A stretch of DNA of 64,000 nucleotides from SAR202-VII-2 sp965263165 (GTDB lineage Bacteria; Chloroflexota; Dehalococcoidia; Lucifugimonadales; SAR202-VII-2). The notes under the pieces were generated by a model. It was not told the origin of the DNA. It saw only the letters and a list, made by a program, of their open reading frames with translations, and did not search any database. A program made the position numbers and the translations under genes. Below, one piece after another: positions 52,257 to 60,779 of the stretch. Where the stretch lies: positions 1,364,001-1,428,000 of the forward strand of contig OZ253584.1 of the NCBI GenBank assembly GCA_965263165.1, given 5' to 3'. Position 1 is the first letter of the stretch. Each line of letters opens with the position of its first letter.

Positions 52257-52970
52257 ATGGAAAAGCGGATTCCCGCGGTCTATCGGCCCATGATCCGGGA
52301 CATGCATGCCTCGGAGCGCCCCCGTGAGCGGCTGAGCGAGCAGGGGCCCCGCTCGCTCAGCAATGCCGAACTCCTCGCCATACAGTTGAGGGTCGGAGGG
52401 AAGTCCGAGAGCGTCGTGGCCATGGCGACGCGCATACTCTCCGAGTTGCAGGGGCTTGCGGGGCTTGCGCGCGTCTCCTTTGAAGAGCTCTGCGCCATCA
52501 AGGGCCTTGGCAAAGCAAAGGCGGCTCAGGTCATGGCCGCCTTGGAACTGGGCCGCAGATTGGCTGTCACAACGCCCGACGAGCGGGTGACCATAGGCTC
52601 CGCTCAGGATGTCAGGAACCTGCTGCACTCGGACATGGCCCTGCTGGACCAGGAGCATCTGCGAGTTCTGCTCCTCTCCACCCGCAACCAGGTGCTATCG
52701 ATCGCTGAAGTCTACAAGGGCACGGTGGACAGGTCGCAGGTGCGTATCGCCGAGGTGTTCCGCGACGCCATCCGAGCCAACGCCCCGTCCATCATCGTGG
52801 CCCACAATCATCCCTCAGGCGATCCATCTCCCAGCCGCGACGACGTTGACGTGACGTGCCTGATGATCGAGGCGGGCAAACTCCTGAACGTGGACGTGCT
52901 CGACCACGTTGTCATAGGCAATCAGGGTTACGTGAGCATCAGGGAGAAGCGCTTGGCGGACTTCGAATGA
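52257..52970 (+). CDS. radC: RadC-family (JAB/MPN+) protein
   Basis: The 237-residue protein has an N-terminal helix-hairpin-helix region (ELCAIKGLGKAKAAQVMAALELG) and a C-terminal JAB metalloprotease-like domain with HNHPSGDPSPSRDD near residue 183 and a preceding Glu. RadC proteins were once thought to repair DNA, but their role is unsettled. ATG at 52257 follows AGGACG. A GTG at 52179 would extend it by 26 residues without homology. The stop overlaps the next start (ATGA), so it is coupled to the transporter gene. Confidence 0.93.
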   Translation: MEKRIPAVYRPMIRDMHASERPRERLSEQGPRSLSNAELLAIQLRVGGKSESVVAMATRILSELQGLAGLARVSFEELCAIKGLGKAKAAQVMAALELGRRLAVTTPDERVTIGSAQDVRNLLHSDMALLDQEHLRVLLLSTRNQVLSIAEVYKGTVDRSQVRIAEVFRDAIRANAPSIIVAHNHPSGDPSPSRDDVDVTCLMIEAGKLLNVDVLDHVVIGNQGYVSIREKRLADFE

Positions 52971-54277
52971 CCACCCCTCAAACCTCCGCAAAGAAGGGCG
53001 GCATCTTCTACGGATGGCGGATCGTCGCCACCTCGGCCGCCGTCCTTACTGTATGGTCCTGGGTGGGGTTCTACGCCTTTGGCAACATGTTCATTCCCCT
53101 GGAAGAGGAGTTTGCCTGGACGCGGGCGCAGATTGCCGTGGGGCAGTCGGCGTTCCTTATCAGTGGAGGAATTGGCGGGGTCTTCATGGGCCGCATGGTG
53201 GCCCGGCACGGGATCAGGAGGCTGGTGGTGGTGGGGGCGCTGATCCTGTCGACGTCGATGTTCCTGCTGAGCACCACGAACTCATTGTGGCAGCTCTACA
53301 CGTTCTACGCGCTGGCCGGTTGTGGCGGCGCCTTCAGCGGTGTGGTGCCCTTTGCCACGGTGGTCTCCAACTGGTTTCACATCAAACGGGGCAGGGCAAT
53401 GGGTCTCACCATGCTTGGCCTGGCGTTGGGCGCCCTGATTTTCTCCCCGATTACGGCGCTGATCGTGGGCGAATTTGGCTGGAGGGTCGCATACGTCGTT
53501 ATGGGGATTGGCGTCCTGTCCGTCAACCTGCCGTCCACGCTGATTCTCAGGACAACGCCCCAAGAGGTTGGGCTCGCCCCAGACGGTATCGCGCCGGCGC
53601 CGCGGCCCGTCCGTTCCCCGGCCCCGGTCGCGGGTGGTGGTGGCGTCGTGGGGACGCCCCGGGAGATCAGCGCCTTCTCAACGGCGATGCGAAGCCCGGC
53701 GTTCTGGTTCATTGCCCTGGGATTCTTCTTCATGGGCATCGGCACCCTTGGCGTCCTGAACCACCTGGTGCCCTACGTCCGGGACATGGGTGTTTCCGTG
53801 AAGACAGCGGGCTTGGTGCTGGGGTTCACGGGTGGCATAGGGGCCGTTGGGAAGATAGGGTTCGGGCTGCTGTCGGAGAAGGTCTCGGTGCGGTATGCCG
53901 TGCTCCTGTCGTTTGGCCTCCAAGCGACGGGGGCGTTCATCCTCCTCCAGGCCAACAGCCTCTCATTGGTCTGGCTCTACGTGGCCGTATCGGGGCCGGC
54001 CTCGGGCGGCGTCATGACGGTGCTGCCGCTATCCGTGGGCGCCCTCTTTCCTCTTCGCGTCTTCGGCACGGTGTTCGGCCTGGTGAACCTCGCATTGTCT
54101 ACGGGGGCCGCCCTCATCGGGCCGCCGCTGGCCGGCTACCTGTACGACATTTCAGGCTCCTACGACACTCCCTTCACGTTGTTCATCGGGCTGTACATTT
54201 GCGCCATCGTGGTGGCCTACTTTGCCTGGGGCCTCAGTCCTCGCCTGCGACGGTCGAGCACTGCCTTCAAGGACTGA
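52967..54277 (+). CDS. Major facilitator superfamily transporter, monocarboxylate/oxalate-formate type
   Basis: The 436-residue protein has twelve predicted helices in two halves, joined by a polar Pro/Gly-rich loop near residues 200-235. It starts FYGWRIVATSAAVLTVWS, typical of the OFA/MCT-like branch of organic-anion carriers; RRLVVVGALIL and the FGLLSEKVSVRYA loop match MFS inter-helix motifs. The substrate may be a monocarboxylate; this is inference from family likeness. ATG at 52967 overlaps the radC stop. Confidence 0.85.
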   Translation: MTTPQTSAKKGGIFYGWRIVATSAAVLTVWSWVGFYAFGNMFIPLEEEFAWTRAQIAVGQSAFLISGGIGGVFMGRMVARHGIRRLVVVGALILSTSMFLLSTTNSLWQLYTFYALAGCGGAFSGVVPFATVVSNWFHIKRGRAMGLTMLGLALGALIFSPITALIVGEFGWRVAYVVMGIGVLSVNLPSTLILRTTPQEVGLAPDGIAPAPRPVRSPAPVAGGGGVVGTPREISAFSTAMRSPAFWFIALGFFFMGIGTLGVLNHLVPYVRDMGVSVKTAGLVLGFTGGIGAVGKIGFGLLSEKVSVRYAVLLSFGLQATGAFILLQANSLSLVWLYVAVSGPASGGVMTVLPLSVGALFPLRVFGTVFGLVNLALSTGAALIGPPLAGYLYDISGSYDTPFTLFIGLYICAIVVAYFAWGLSPRLRRSSTAFKD

Positions 54278-54513
54278 AACCGGCCAGTTGCCCTTGCCGC
54301 GTCCGGCAGGCGCGCGCCCCTTGTTTCTTGACGTCCTGACTGCTCCACCCCTCCCGTCCTCCCTCCCTCTGGCGCGCCCCTAGGCAAGCTCAAGGCAGGG
54401 TGTGGAGGACGCGTTGGGGAAAGGGGAAGGAGTGCGCCGGCGCCGCGTCAGGGGCTGCTATACTGGTTCGCCAGAAACGACGCTGCGCGTCGCTCACGCC
54501 GGAGGAAGTGGAA

Positions 54514-55182
54514 ATGGCAAACAAGGAACGGCTGGACCGCGAAACGATCGCCATGCGGGTCGCCAGGGAATTTCAGGACGGCATGGTCGTGAACTTGGGC
54601 ATCGGCATACCGACCCTCTGTTCCAACTACGTGCCGGAGGGCCGCACGGTCATCTACCACTCGGAGAGCGGCATGCTCAACTACGGCCCCCTCGTCCCAG
54701 AGGGCGAGGAGGACCTTGACTTCATCAACGCCGGCGGCCAGTTCGTGTCTCTCCTGCCCGGTTCGTCCTTCTTCCACTCCGCCGACTCCTTCGCCATGAT
54801 CCGCGGTGGCCACATCGATGTGACGGTGTTGGGCGCACTTCAGGTCTCAGAGCAGGGCGACCTGGCGAACTGGCTCATCCCGGAGCGCGGCATCGGCAAC
54901 GTGGGCGGGGCGATGGACCTAGCTGCGGGCGCCAGGACGGTCATCGCCGCTATGGAGCACAACGACCGCAACGGGGCGCCAAAGATTGTCAGGGACTGCA
55001 CCTATCCCCTAACGGGCCGGGCCTGCGTCAGCCTCATCGCCACCGACCTTGCGGTGATCGCAGTGACGCCGGCCGGCCTAGTGCTCAAGGAGCTTGCCCC
55101 CGCCTGGACCTACGAGGAGGTCCAGGCCCTAACAGGCGCACCGCTCACCCCTGCAGACGATCTGGGGGAGATTACGCTGTAG
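54514..55182 (+). CDS. 3-Oxoacid/acetate CoA-transferase subunit B
   Basis: The 222-residue protein matches the beta subunit of class I CoA-transferases: NLGIGIPTLCSNYVPEG, the SESGML with the catalytic Glu, GGHIDVTVLGALQVS and GAMDLAAGARTVIAAMEH. These enzymes need an alpha subunit that is usually adjacent; none lies in this window. The 236 bases upstream contain no gene. ATG at 54514, after GGAGGAAGTGG. TATACT near 54460 may be part of a promoter. Confidence 0.9.
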   Translation: MANKERLDRETIAMRVAREFQDGMVVNLGIGIPTLCSNYVPEGRTVIYHSESGMLNYGPLVPEGEEDLDFINAGGQFVSLLPGSSFFHSADSFAMIRGGHIDVTVLGALQVSEQGDLANWLIPERGIGNVGGAMDLAAGARTVIAAMEHNDRNGAPKIVRDCTYPLTGRACVSLIATDLAVIAVTPAGLVLKELAPAWTYEEVQALTGAPLTPADDLGEITL

Positions 55183-55261
55183 CATAGCTCACGTCAGACA
55201 CCGGAGCGTGAAGCCGCAGGCTGACATTGAGATGTGGATGGGCGAAGGGCTTAAGGCCGCG

Positions 55262-55804
55262 TCAGCTAGTGGACACTAAACCCAAGTGCTTCAAGTATTT
55301 GACTACGGATGTGATTTGAGTCGCGGTGATATCCCATCCAAGATCTTTGGCCTCGCTACGTATTTGGGAGGGCGTAACGGGCCCGTGTCCATGCACAATG
55401 AAGTGAACTTTGGCGGCTACTGAAATAAGAGTTGCATCGCTAGCAATTGGGTGGCCATTAATTCGTTCTAGGGCCTGGACATAGGTGGCGATGCTCTCCG
55501 AGCGATTCTGTACAACTTCGCATCCTGGGTCTGTAAGCTGAGAGTCGTATCTGCGCATTTCCCCGAAGAGGCTAGTAGCTCCTAGGTAGACAGGGCTCTC
55601 AACGATCATCCCCGCGTCACAGAGAGCCCCAAGCTCATCAACAACCTGAGAACTGAAGGGGCCGTAGTAATGTGGGTTGAAACCGAAGTCTTCACTGACA
55701 AGAACAGAGAGAAAGTACATTCGCTTCTGCAATATCGTCCGACCTCGGATCTTCCCGCCCTCCGCTTGAAGAGCAGCCAATAAGGCATCTTTAATGCCCA
55801 TCAT
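55262..55804 (-). CDS. YwgA-like winged-helix protein
   Basis: The 180-residue protein has GGKIRGRTILQKRMYFLSVL, NPHYYGPFSSQVVDELGALCDAGMI and a C-terminal KYLKHLGLV. This layout resembles YwgA, which in some Firmicutes lies next to an HD hydrolase gene of the type found here; its function is unknown. ATG at 55804 is followed by a second in-frame ATG. It overlaps the HD gene stop (TGATGA region), with GGAGG 4 bases before the start. The gene is clearly lower in GC (about half) than the flanks. Confidence 0.65.
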   Translation of the reverse strand: MMGIKDALLAALQAEGGKIRGRTILQKRMYFLSVLVSEDFGFNPHYYGPFSSQVVDELGALCDAGMIVESPVYLGATSLFGEMRRYDSQLTDPGCEVVQNRSESIATYVQALERINGHPIASDATLISVAAKVHFIVHGHGPVTPSQIRSEAKDLGWDITATQITSVVKYLKHLGLVSTS

Positions 55805-57171
55805 GTACCTCCAATATGCGCGAAAATAAGACTTTCTATCTCTTGCTGTTTCTGGATGGCTTCTTGGGGTAGTGGGGCGAGGTCTGTGCCAAGCCCTTCT
55901 ACCGGTCCAATAATATGCAATTGTTCAGTCGTGGGCATCTGGGCGCTGATAAGGCCTGGAAAGTCTGACATCATGCGAGTGTTGCCATCGCGAGATCTAA
56001 CATGAATTGCCTCTGGCTCTAATCTGCCACGCTGGTGATAAGCCGGATGTTTGATGCTTTTCTTGTAAATGATGACTTCCCAAGAGTTGCATTTGAGTAT
56101 GGCGGCAACGCCCTCTTGAAGACTTTCAATGGCGCTCTCGCCTATGTTCAACAGGTGGCCTAACAATATCGAGTCACTCACGCTGAGTGCGTCTAAGGGA
56201 ATTAGTGCTACTTCCTTGTAGAGTTTCCTTTGCTGGAGCCTTTGGAAGACACTCTTGGCGCGGTCATAAGAACCTTCAGAAAGGAGAGTTGTTAGGGCAA
56301 CGTCATTGAATTGTAAATAATGGTCTAGGAATTCAGGAGAACCATCATACGAGTATAAGTTCCGGACTTCGTCGCAGCCGTCTTCAATCGCCAACTTGAG
56401 GCCACGGACAATCATGAGATCGGTGATAGTTCGCACCCTGTGGGCGTAAACCTGTTGCGTCATATGGTGTTTGGCGAGGACTAGTTGCTCTACAGCGAAC
56501 AGACCCTCTTCTTGGATGACCAAATAGGTCTCTGAGCCGCGCTCCAGCTTTCTACAGACGTCAATGACTTTGTCTAAGTCGAATACACCGTAGCTGACGC
56601 CCGCGAAGTAAGCATCCCTTAAGAGGTAGTCCATTTTGTCGGCATCTAGGGAACTACTGACTATGTCCCTCCTGAAGTCTTGAGTAGACCCGCCCTTGAG
56701 AATTCCGGCAATGGATTGCTGTTCATCAGGGGTGAGCAGCTTGGGTATGTATTGACTCTTGGTGATGATGTCGGTTGTTACTTTCTCGTGGATCTTCTCC
56801 CGTGTTGCTGCTTGGCCCACCTTATCCTTATCGTAGTACTCATCGAGGAGATGTTCTGAGACGTGACTGAAGGGCCCGTGGCCTACGTCATGGAGGAGCG
56901 CAGCGAGGCGCACAGTCCTGAAGTCTTCGTCACTGATGGGTTCATCCCTAGCCAGCCGCTTGAGTATGCGGTGAGCAACATGGAGACTCCCTAGACAGTG
57001 TTCGAACCTAGTGTGAAGAGCTCCCGGGTAGACCAGGTCCGCCATGGCGAGTTGGCGAATCCTACGCAGTCGCTGAAAGGTAGGAGTATTGACCACGGCC
57101 ATCTCCTGATCCGTGAGCCGGATAAGGCCGTGGATAGGGTCTCGGACCTCATGAGGTAGGTCTAGCGCCAT
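55801..57171 (-). CDS. HD-domain hydrolase, SAMHD1/dNTP-triphosphohydrolase-like
   Basis: The 456-residue protein begins with VRDPIHGLIRLTDQE, then HTRFEHCLGSLHVAH (His53), ALLHDVGHGPFSHVSEH (His94-Asp95) and DADKMDYLLRDA (Asp176/178/181), the His...His-Asp...Asp metal site of COG1078 HD phosphohydrolases. Close relatives hydrolyse dNTPs to nucleosides and triphosphate. AT-rich codons and about 45% GC by eye set it apart from the rest of the window, suggesting transfer. It has its own promoter at 57199-57227. Its stop overlaps the YwgA-like start, so the two act as a coupled unit. Confidence 0.87.
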   Translation of the reverse strand: MALDLPHEVRDPIHGLIRLTDQEMAVVNTPTFQRLRRIRQLAMADLVYPGALHTRFEHCLGSLHVAHRILKRLARDEPISDEDFRTVRLAALLHDVGHGPFSHVSEHLLDEYYDKDKVGQAATREKIHEKVTTDIITKSQYIPKLLTPDEQQSIAGILKGGSTQDFRRDIVSSSLDADKMDYLLRDAYFAGVSYGVFDLDKVIDVCRKLERGSETYLVIQEEGLFAVEQLVLAKHHMTQQVYAHRVRTITDLMIVRGLKLAIEDGCDEVRNLYSYDGSPEFLDHYLQFNDVALTTLLSEGSYDRAKSVFQRLQQRKLYKEVALIPLDALSVSDSILLGHLLNIGESAIESLQEGVAAILKCNSWEVIIYKKSIKHPAYHQRGRLEPEAIHVRSRDGNTRMMSDFPGLISAQMPTTEQLHIIGPVEGLGTDLAPLPQEAIQKQQEIESLIFAHIGGT

Positions 57172-57198
57172 TGCGTCCCGCGCCCGTTAGGTGCCGAT

Positions 57199-57227
57199 AT
57201 CCTACAGATAGCACAAATGTTCGTCAA
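57199..57227 (-). promoter_or_regulatory. Putative promoter of the HD-domain gene
   Basis: On the minus strand, TTGACG (57227-57222), 17 bases, TAGGAT (57204-57199), about 30 bases upstream of the ATG at 57171. Confidence 0.55.
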
Positions 57228-57357
57228 CCTCTAATTGGCAGACAGGCAAGTTTTATACTCATCGGCAACAGCCATGTGTTGCCGAGTCAGGTCGCTGGTC
57301 GCTTCTCAGACCGGATCTCTAGAGAGCGACATCAACTGTCGACCAGCTCCGAATCCC

Positions 57358-57840
57358 CTACTCAAACGCCTCAGCCGCGAAGAACGCGCCGGGGACGGGT
57401 ACGCCGGGTATGGCGCCGGTCTTATTGGCTGGGTCGTGACCGGGAAGGGGCAGCCCGTTGGGGCCTATCCGGTCGTCCTCGCCGGTCTTGCGGTAGGGGT
57501 TGCCGTTGGGGCCCGTGCCCACCCGCAGCATGACCAGGTTACCCTCGCCGCTGCTTTGGAAATTGTACAGCGCCCCCTTGGGCAGCATCATACCCTCGTT
57601 CTTGCCCACAACCGTTGTGCTGCCGTCCGCGGCGAAGAACGTGGCCTGGCCGTCTAGGACAACGAAGGCGTGATCCTCCGTCGTGTGGGCGTGCAGTGCG
57701 TTCTCGCCGCCCTCGGCGTAGACCTTCACGTGGAGCCATAGGCCTTCGGTGTCGGCCAGGTGCTTGAAAGAGTTCCCCGCCGACAGCAGGGGCGTCTTCA
57801 TGCTGAATACTTCTGCCTTGACTGTCTGTTCGGTGACCAT
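57358..57840 (-). CDS. Small cupin-domain protein
   Basis: The 160-residue single cupin has HAHTTEDHAFVVLDG as motif 1 (two His and Glu/Asp metal ligands) and LPKGALYNFQSSGEG as motif 2. The C-terminal tail contains NGLPLPGHDP and is unusual. ATG at 57840 follows GGAGGCAACG. The substrate is unknown. It is divergent from another cupin gene at 58053, which may be functionally linked. Confidence 0.83.
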   Translation of the reverse strand: MVTEQTVKAEVFSMKTPLLSAGNSFKHLADTEGLWLHVKVYAEGGENALHAHTTEDHAFVVLDGQATFFAADGSTTVVGKNEGMMLPKGALYNFQSSGEGNLVMLRVGTGPNGNPYRKTGEDDRIGPNGLPLPGHDPANKTGAIPGVPVPGAFFAAEAFE

Positions 57841-58052
57841 CGTTGCCTCCTTGTGTCGTTGTCGGCTCTTCGAGGCGATTATAGGGCGGAATCGGCTGTT
57901 GTGCACCCCCGCCTCGGCCCACCCAGGGCAGGCGCATGGCGCTCAACGCTGCTCCAAGGGGAGCAGGGCAGGGGATGATGCAGGGTAAGGTTGACGCCGG
58001 AGCGCTGAGAGTATAGCTTTACAAGCGACTCTAGCAACGAAAAGGGGGGCAT

Positions 58053-59153
58053 ATGCCGACCAGCCCGACGTATCAGAAATGGATGGAAGCCCAGGGGATC
58101 CCCATTCACCGCGGCTATTACATTGAGGACCTGCGCACCGTCGAGGTGGGTCCGTGGTCCGAACGGGAATGCAACGGCGCCTTCATTGAGGTCGCCGGCT
58201 TGGAGGGCGTCTCCGAGGTCCGGATCACCGAGATCCCGCCGGGCAAGACGCTGCCCCCGCTCAGGTCGGTCGCCGAGGAGGCGGTGTACGTTCTCGACGG
58301 CGTTGGTCAGACGTCCGTCTGGGTTGGCAAGGAGGAGCGGCGCATCAACTTCGAGTGGGACAAGCGCAGCATGTTCCTGATCCCGCCCAACGTGAAGCAC
58401 CAGTTCACCAACATGCAGGGCAACCGGCCGGCTCGCCTGGCGCACGTCAACTACCTGCCGGTCGCCATGTCTGTCTGGCCCGACCCTGACTTCATCTTCA
58501 ACAACCCCTACGTCAATGACATGGTCCAGGCCGCAGAGGGCGAGCAGTTCGCCACCGCCAAGGCCGTGGACATCCCCAAGGACGGGTTCCGCAACATCAC
58601 CGTCCAGTGGTGGGGCAACTTCTTCCCCGACCTGGCCGCGTGGGACAGGTTGGAAGCCCACACGGTGCGAGGCAGCGGAGGCTCTGTGCTGGACATTCGC
58701 TTTCCCAACAGCGAGATGACCGGCCATATGTCGGTGTTCCCTTCGGGAAGGTACAAGAAGGGCCACCGCCACGGGCCGGGCGTGGTCATCATCATCCCCG
58801 CTGGCGACGGCTACTCCATCATGTGGGAAGAGGGCAGAGAGAAGCTTGTTGTGCCCTGGCATGAAGCCAGCCTCTTCGTGCCGCCCAATCGCTGGTTCCA
58901 CCAGCACTTCAACGTCGGCGGCTACCCGGCGAGGTATCTGGCGCTGCACACGCTGCCCGTGTTCGGCCGTAGCGAGAAGCTGGAGGACAAGAAGAACGAC
59001 CAGATCGAATACCCCGACGAGGACCCGTTCGTCAGGGAGAAGTTCGACGAGGAGTTGGCCAAGCGGGGCGAGAAGAGCGACATGCCGGAAGAGGCTTACA
59101 AGGATTACAACTTCACGTGGGCCACGGCGGCCACTGCTTCGCTGGTTTCCTAA
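58053..59153 (+). CDS. Bicupin (two-domain cupin) protein
   Basis: The 366-residue protein has two cupin domains. The first has AEEAVYVLDGVGQTSVWVG and IPPNVKHQFTNMQG; the second has GHRHGPGVVIIIPAGDGYSIMW and VPPNRWFHQHFNVG. The architecture is that of gentisate 1,2-dioxygenase-like or oxalate-decarboxylase-like proteins, but the metal-ligand His pattern is incomplete in the first domain (only VKHQF is clear). ATG at 58053 follows AAAAGGGGGGC. A strong terminator follows at 59195-59227. Confidence 0.8.
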   Translation: MPTSPTYQKWMEAQGIPIHRGYYIEDLRTVEVGPWSERECNGAFIEVAGLEGVSEVRITEIPPGKTLPPLRSVAEEAVYVLDGVGQTSVWVGKEERRINFEWDKRSMFLIPPNVKHQFTNMQGNRPARLAHVNYLPVAMSVWPDPDFIFNNPYVNDMVQAAEGEQFATAKAVDIPKDGFRNITVQWWGNFFPDLAAWDRLEAHTVRGSGGSVLDIRFPNSEMTGHMSVFPSGRYKKGHRHGPGVVIIIPAGDGYSIMWEEGREKLVVPWHEASLFVPPNRWFHQHFNVGGYPARYLALHTLPVFGRSEKLEDKKNDQIEYPDEDPFVREKFDEELAKRGEKSDMPEEAYKDYNFTWATAATASLVS

Positions 59154-59194
59154 GCAAGAATCTCCCACAGGCGGCGGTCGTCGTAGGGATAAAA

Positions 59195-59227
59195 GGGGGC
59201 GCCTTCCATAGAAGGCGCCCCCTTTTT
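59195..59227 (+). terminator. Rho-independent terminator after the bicupin gene
   Basis: GGGGGCGCCTTC-CATA-GAAGGCGCCCCC is a perfect 12-bp stem followed by TTTTT. It is the clearest terminator in the window. Confidence 0.95.
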
Positions 59228-59270
59228 CGTTGACGATGCCTAGGGAATCTCTGGACAAGCCCCCGCCCCC

Positions 59271-59940
59271 GGGGCGCCCTCCCCATCTCCACCCCCGCCC
59301 TTTTGGGAAGGCCAGGAAGCGTCCCGACGCGCCAAGGTGAGAAAGCTGCCCCTCATCTCCCCAAGCGTGGTGCAGGGGGCGCAGCCCCCGCCGGGGGTAC
59401 AGGGGGACACCCCTGCACCCAAAAACGTCGGAGGCCGGAGCGGGCGGGATAGCGGCGCAGGCCAAGCCAGACACCTCCGCTGAAGGAGGGCGCAGGCCAG
59501 GACAAAACCACCCCACCCCTCCTCACCGCCGCCGCGTAAGCCGCCAACCCCAGCCCCGCCATCCCCCCTATTGCAAAATACGAACGATTGTGCTATAGTA
59601 GCCCCATGAAGTGGGCCGGGGGCCCGCTTCTCTTCCTTGGAGCCTGCCGCATACATTTAGCACTGTGGGCTAACCATAGAGAATCCCCCTGTGGCAGGGG
59701 CGCTGAGGGAACAACCCAAGGGGCAAGACCCTCCGAGGAAGGCTGGGACCGGAGGCAATGCCGTTATAAGGCACAGGCTCTTTGGAGCCATCCCGCTCCA
59801 TTACGGTTCCGTTACGGTTCGTTACGGTTCCTTTACAGTTCCCTTACGGTTCCTTTACGGCTTGTTACGCCCTATTACGCCCTTGTTACGGCTCCGTGCC
59901 TGCACCCACCAAAATCCGGCTGATTAGCGTAACGGACCGC
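59271..59940 (+). repeat. Dispersed composite element, copy B
   Basis: Starting after the bicupin terminator, it shows a 40-bp unit (about 59280-59320, GGCCAGGAAGCGTCC), GCGCCAAGGTGAGAAA, GC hairpins (GGGGGCGCAGCCCCC), AAAAACGTCGGAGG, a diverged 100-bp segment, and a promoter-like pair (59571-59599). Then come a hairpin GAAGTGGGCC-GGG-GGCCCGCTTC, the conserved block, GGAGCCATCCCGCTCC (59784-59799), a tract of about ten 10-11-bp GTTACGG units (59800-59894) and the tail ATCCGGCTGATTAG. A frame of 111 codons crosses it, but copy A breaks the frame and substitutions are not protein-like. From 59941 to 60150 I see nothing. Confidence 0.75.
59571..59599 (+). promoter_or_regulatory. Putative promoter inside dispersed element copy B
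   Basis: TTGCAA (59571-59576), 17 bases, TATAGT (59594-59599). It is followed within about ten bases by a 10-bp hairpin with a three-base loop. Confidence 0.45.
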
Positions 59941-60150
59941 CACACGGGCGCCACAACTACAACGCCCGGCGCCTAGGGCACACGGGCGGGAGAGTCTCCC
60001 ACGGAGGCAGGGACGCGACGGCGCCACGACTACAGGCTCGACTACGGGAAAGGGGACTGGGTGGTGACGGATGCGGCGGTGTTAACGGACCCCCGCCGCC
60101 ATCTTCCCTATACGGCTCTGCCGCGCTCCACTGACTTGTGCGGACTATCC

Positions 60151-60645
60151 CTAGTCGACCATCGCTAGGCCCCGCTCGTAGAGAAGCATCTCCCTAGTCT
60201 GCGCCAGGCGTTCTGATAGCAGCTTGGCCAGCGGGGCCATGATCTTGTACCCGATTTCCGGGCGCTCCACCAGGAAGGCATTCAGCTTGTCGCCATCCAC
60301 CAGAACGAGGCGCGACGCGCGGACCGCCACGGCGGACAGCGTGCTGACATGAGGCTCAACCAGCGCCGACCAGCCGAACACGGTGTGCGGGCCTATCATG
60401 GCTACAGTCGCTGGCTTGGTGAACCCGCCGGTGGGCTTGTGGAGGGCCATCTGCAACGCCACGACGCCTCGCTCAACCACGTGCACGTACCGGGCGGGCT
60501 CGCCCTCCCGGAAGAGTATCGAGTCCCTGCTCACCTCCTGTCCGACGCAGAAGGGCACGATGTGGTCGAGCTGGTCCTCCATGAGCCCTCGGAAGAGCGA
60601 GCATCCCCTGAGTGTGTCTTTGATCGGAGCAGCGCTAGTCCCCAT
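60151..60645 (-). CDS. Cyclic-nucleotide-binding-domain protein
   Basis: The 164-residue protein is almost entirely one cNMP-binding (Crp/Fnr-type) beta-barrel: LFRGLMEDQLDHIVPF, FREGEPARYVHVVERGVVAL, IGPHTVFGWSALVEP and LVDGDKLNAFLVERPEIGY. The helix-turn-helix of a regulator is missing; a short coiled tail (LLSERLAQTREMLL) follows. It could sense a nucleotide or act with another protein. The usual Arg in the phosphate cassette is absent (GWSAL), so nucleotide binding is doubtful. ATG at 60645, downstream of recG on the minus strand (134 bases). Confidence 0.8.
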   Translation of the reverse strand: MGTSAAPIKDTLRGCSLFRGLMEDQLDHIVPFCVGQEVSRDSILFREGEPARYVHVVERGVVALQMALHKPTGGFTKPATVAMIGPHTVFGWSALVEPHVSTLSAVAVRASRLVLVDGDKLNAFLVERPEIGYKIMAPLAKLLSERLAQTREMLLYERGLAMVD

Positions 60646-60779
60646 CTCTCAACTTCCTCCAGACTGGGGTTGCCTCGTAGCATGTCCCTGGCTGCGCGAT
60701 GTGTCAACGTTGTGCGTCATTTCACAAGCAGATGGAGACGATAAACGTAGGCGACATAGCCCTGCCGGAGCGATGCTTG

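Noticed and set aside
59800..59894. Telomere-like repeat or chromosome end
   Set aside because: Units are degenerate, 10-11 bp long and internal to the chromosome, with ordinary genes on both sides.
59606..59923. Protein gene in the dispersed element (starts MKWAGGPLLFLGACRI)
   Set aside because: Copy C shares the frame, but copy A breaks it after 15 codons. Differences between B and C are mostly amino-acid changing, and no Shine-Dalgarno site precedes the ATG.
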